This document shows, in pieces, positions 57,448 to 58,140 of a stretch of DNA of 58,140 bases. The position numbers and the translations under genes are program-made. A model generated the notes under the pieces. The model was not told the DNA's origin. It searched no databases and saw only the letters and a program-made list of their open reading frames with translations. The DNA lies in assembly GCF_016862675.1 (NCBI RefSeq), contig NZ_BONK01000022.1, positions 1 to 58,140 of the forward strand. Direction: 5' to 3'. Origin of the DNA: Cellulomonas chitinilytica (GTDB lineage Bacteria > Actinomycetota > Actinomycetes > Actinomycetales > Cellulomonadaceae). Every line of letters starts with the position of its first letter. The stretch's first letter is position 1.

Positions 57448-58140
57448 TCAGAGTGCGAACACGAAGGCACTGCTCGTCATCGTCGCGATCTCGGACGCCG
57501 ACACGGTCGGGATGCCGACGATGTTGCTCGTGCTGCAGCCAGTCATCAACCGGGTGAAGTCAGGACTGATGCAGTTGCCGGCGGCGTCCTTTTCACCGGA
57601 GATGTGGGGCAGGCCGAGCACGTGGCCCATCTCGTGCGCGAGCGTCCACTGCGACGCGATCCGCGCGACGGCGGCGCCGGGCTCGCCCGCGGGGTGGCTG
57701 GCGCAGCCGTTCAGCGCGCCACCGCCCGGAGTCGTCTGGATGACGCTCCGGACCAGGTACGCGACGAGGTCGTTCGCTCCGCAGCCGTTCCGGAGGGCGA
57801 ACAGGCGGTCCTGCTCACCGGAGGTGCCTCCGTCGCAGCCTGCGGCGTCGAGGTCGTCGAGGTCGCTGAGAACCAGACCGGTGAAGCGCCAGATGGTGGC
57901 GTCGTCGTGGCGTTGGTAGAGCTGCCCGCCCGCCGCGACGATGTCGACCGTCGCGGGGTTGTTGTCCAGCAGCTCCCAGCCGGTCAGGGGCGTGCCGGTG
58001 TACCGCCAGATCGTGCCGTCTCCGTGGCGCTGGTACAGGTGCCCGCCCGCCGCGACGATCTCGACGGTGGCGGGGTTGTTGTCCAGCAGCTCCCAGCCGG
58101 TCAACGGGGTGCCGGTGTACCGCCAGATCAGGCCCGTGTT
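57448..58140 (-). CDS. Secreted metalloprotease with tectonin-like repeats, 5' incomplete
   Basis: The frame runs off the right edge, so the N-terminus is missing. Visible order: repeated 39-residue units (WELLDNNPATVDIVAAGG, QLYQRHDDATIWRFTG), then a peptidase domain with zinc motif TLAHEMGHVLGLPH (HExxHxxGxxH, 57604-57636) and a possible Met-turn RLMTG. Cysteines in the peptidase (GCDGG, NGCGAN, NGCASHP, GNCIS, TGCSTS) suggest disulfides and export. Metzincin-like, close to the M43/M10 style. The repeats probably bind glycans or peptidoglycan. Confidence 0.82.
   Translation of the reverse strand, partial: NTGLIWRYTGTPLTGWELLDNNPATVEIVAAGGHLYQRHGDGTIWRYTGTPLTGWELLDNNPATVDIVAAGGQLYQRHDDATIWRFTGLVLSDLDDLDAAGCDGGTSGEQDRLFALRNGCGANDLVAYLVRSVIQTTPGGGALNGCASHPAGEPGAAVARIASQWTLAHEMGHVLGLPHISGEKDAAGNCISPDFTRLMTGCSTSNIVGIPTVSASEIATMTSSAFVFAL
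57887..58140 (-). repeat. 117-bp tandem repeat inside the metalloprotease gene
   Basis: Sequence marker CGCCAG recurs at 57887, 58004 and 58121, exactly 117 bases apart, and the intervening units are nearly identical (39 codons each). Two full units are visible and the array continues past the edge. The near-identity points to recent expansion or gene conversion. Confidence 0.85.

Noticed and set aside
57887..58140. CRISPR-like periodicity
   Set aside because: The 117-bp units are coding, in frame and contiguous, without unique spacers.

Overview
The window reads as chromosomal DNA of a very GC-rich actinomycete, most likely Micrococcales and possibly Cellulomonas-like. This is inferred from codon usage, frequent GTG starts, ATGA/GTGA gene overlaps and the gene set (class F sortase with DUF4397 protein, Asp23/AmaP cluster, Rho-N small protein, MerR-VOC regulator, ricin-type lectin). 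I recognise about 60 protein genes, no complete rRNA or tRNA, and no CRISPR array. Both edges cut genes: a giant RHS protein on the left and a secreted metalloprotease on the right.

Left part (1-10.8 kb) is accessory. An RHS polymorphic toxin with an HNH-like C-terminus is followed by its probable immunity gene. Then comes debris: a lipoprotein gene whose end looks like an IS481-type transposase tail, one half of a duplicated two-gene module (the other half lies at 29 kb), a tRNA 3'-half-like sequence followed by a perfect 18-bp hairpin, and two convergent short-chain dehydrogenases.

10.8-19.8 kb carries an acyl-CoA ligase, a secreted repeat protein, a WYL regulator divergent from an epoxide hydrolase, a membrane protein, an alpha/beta hydrolase, a MerR-VOC regulator with a textbook 19-bp-spacer promoter, and a coupled pair: iron-containing redox enzyme plus CDGSH iron-sulfur protein. 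19.9-22.8 kb is one surface operon (DUF4397 anchored protein, class F sortase, ECF sigma factor, anti-sigma factor). 23-29 kb has a TspO-like membrane protein, Mn-catalase with a decayed PfpI gene, a small heat-shock protein behind a CIRCE element, and a membrane HD-GYP protein.

29.3-33.3 kb is a tightly overlapping operon (acyl-CoA-dehydrogenase-like protein, fused PIG-L deacetylase/methyltransferase, family 2 glycosyltransferase, DUF72 protein). It looks like a small glycoconjugate-modifying pathway of unknown product and is my main candidate for an undescribed system. 33.7-37.3 kb is a six-gene Asp23/AmaP envelope-stress cluster facing a sigma factor plus a further Asp23-like gene across a perfect CRP-type palindrome.

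37.4-48.6 kb is a polyol catabolic region with two independent uptake systems: an MFS polyol permease with PfkB kinase and zinc alcohol dehydrogenase (AraC regulator divergent), and a SorC-controlled ABC transporter lacking its ATPase, ending in a mannitol-type dehydrogenase. The expected flow is polyol to ketose (dehydrogenases), then phosphorylation by the PfkB kinase.

48.6-58.1 kb holds an alpha/beta hydrolase, an ECF sigma factor with a SnoaL-like tail, a double VOC protein, a secreted ricin-type lectin, an unknown gene coupled to a two-component system, a large acyl-CoA dehydrogenase, a HEAT-repeat protein and the partial metalloprotease with 39-residue repeats.
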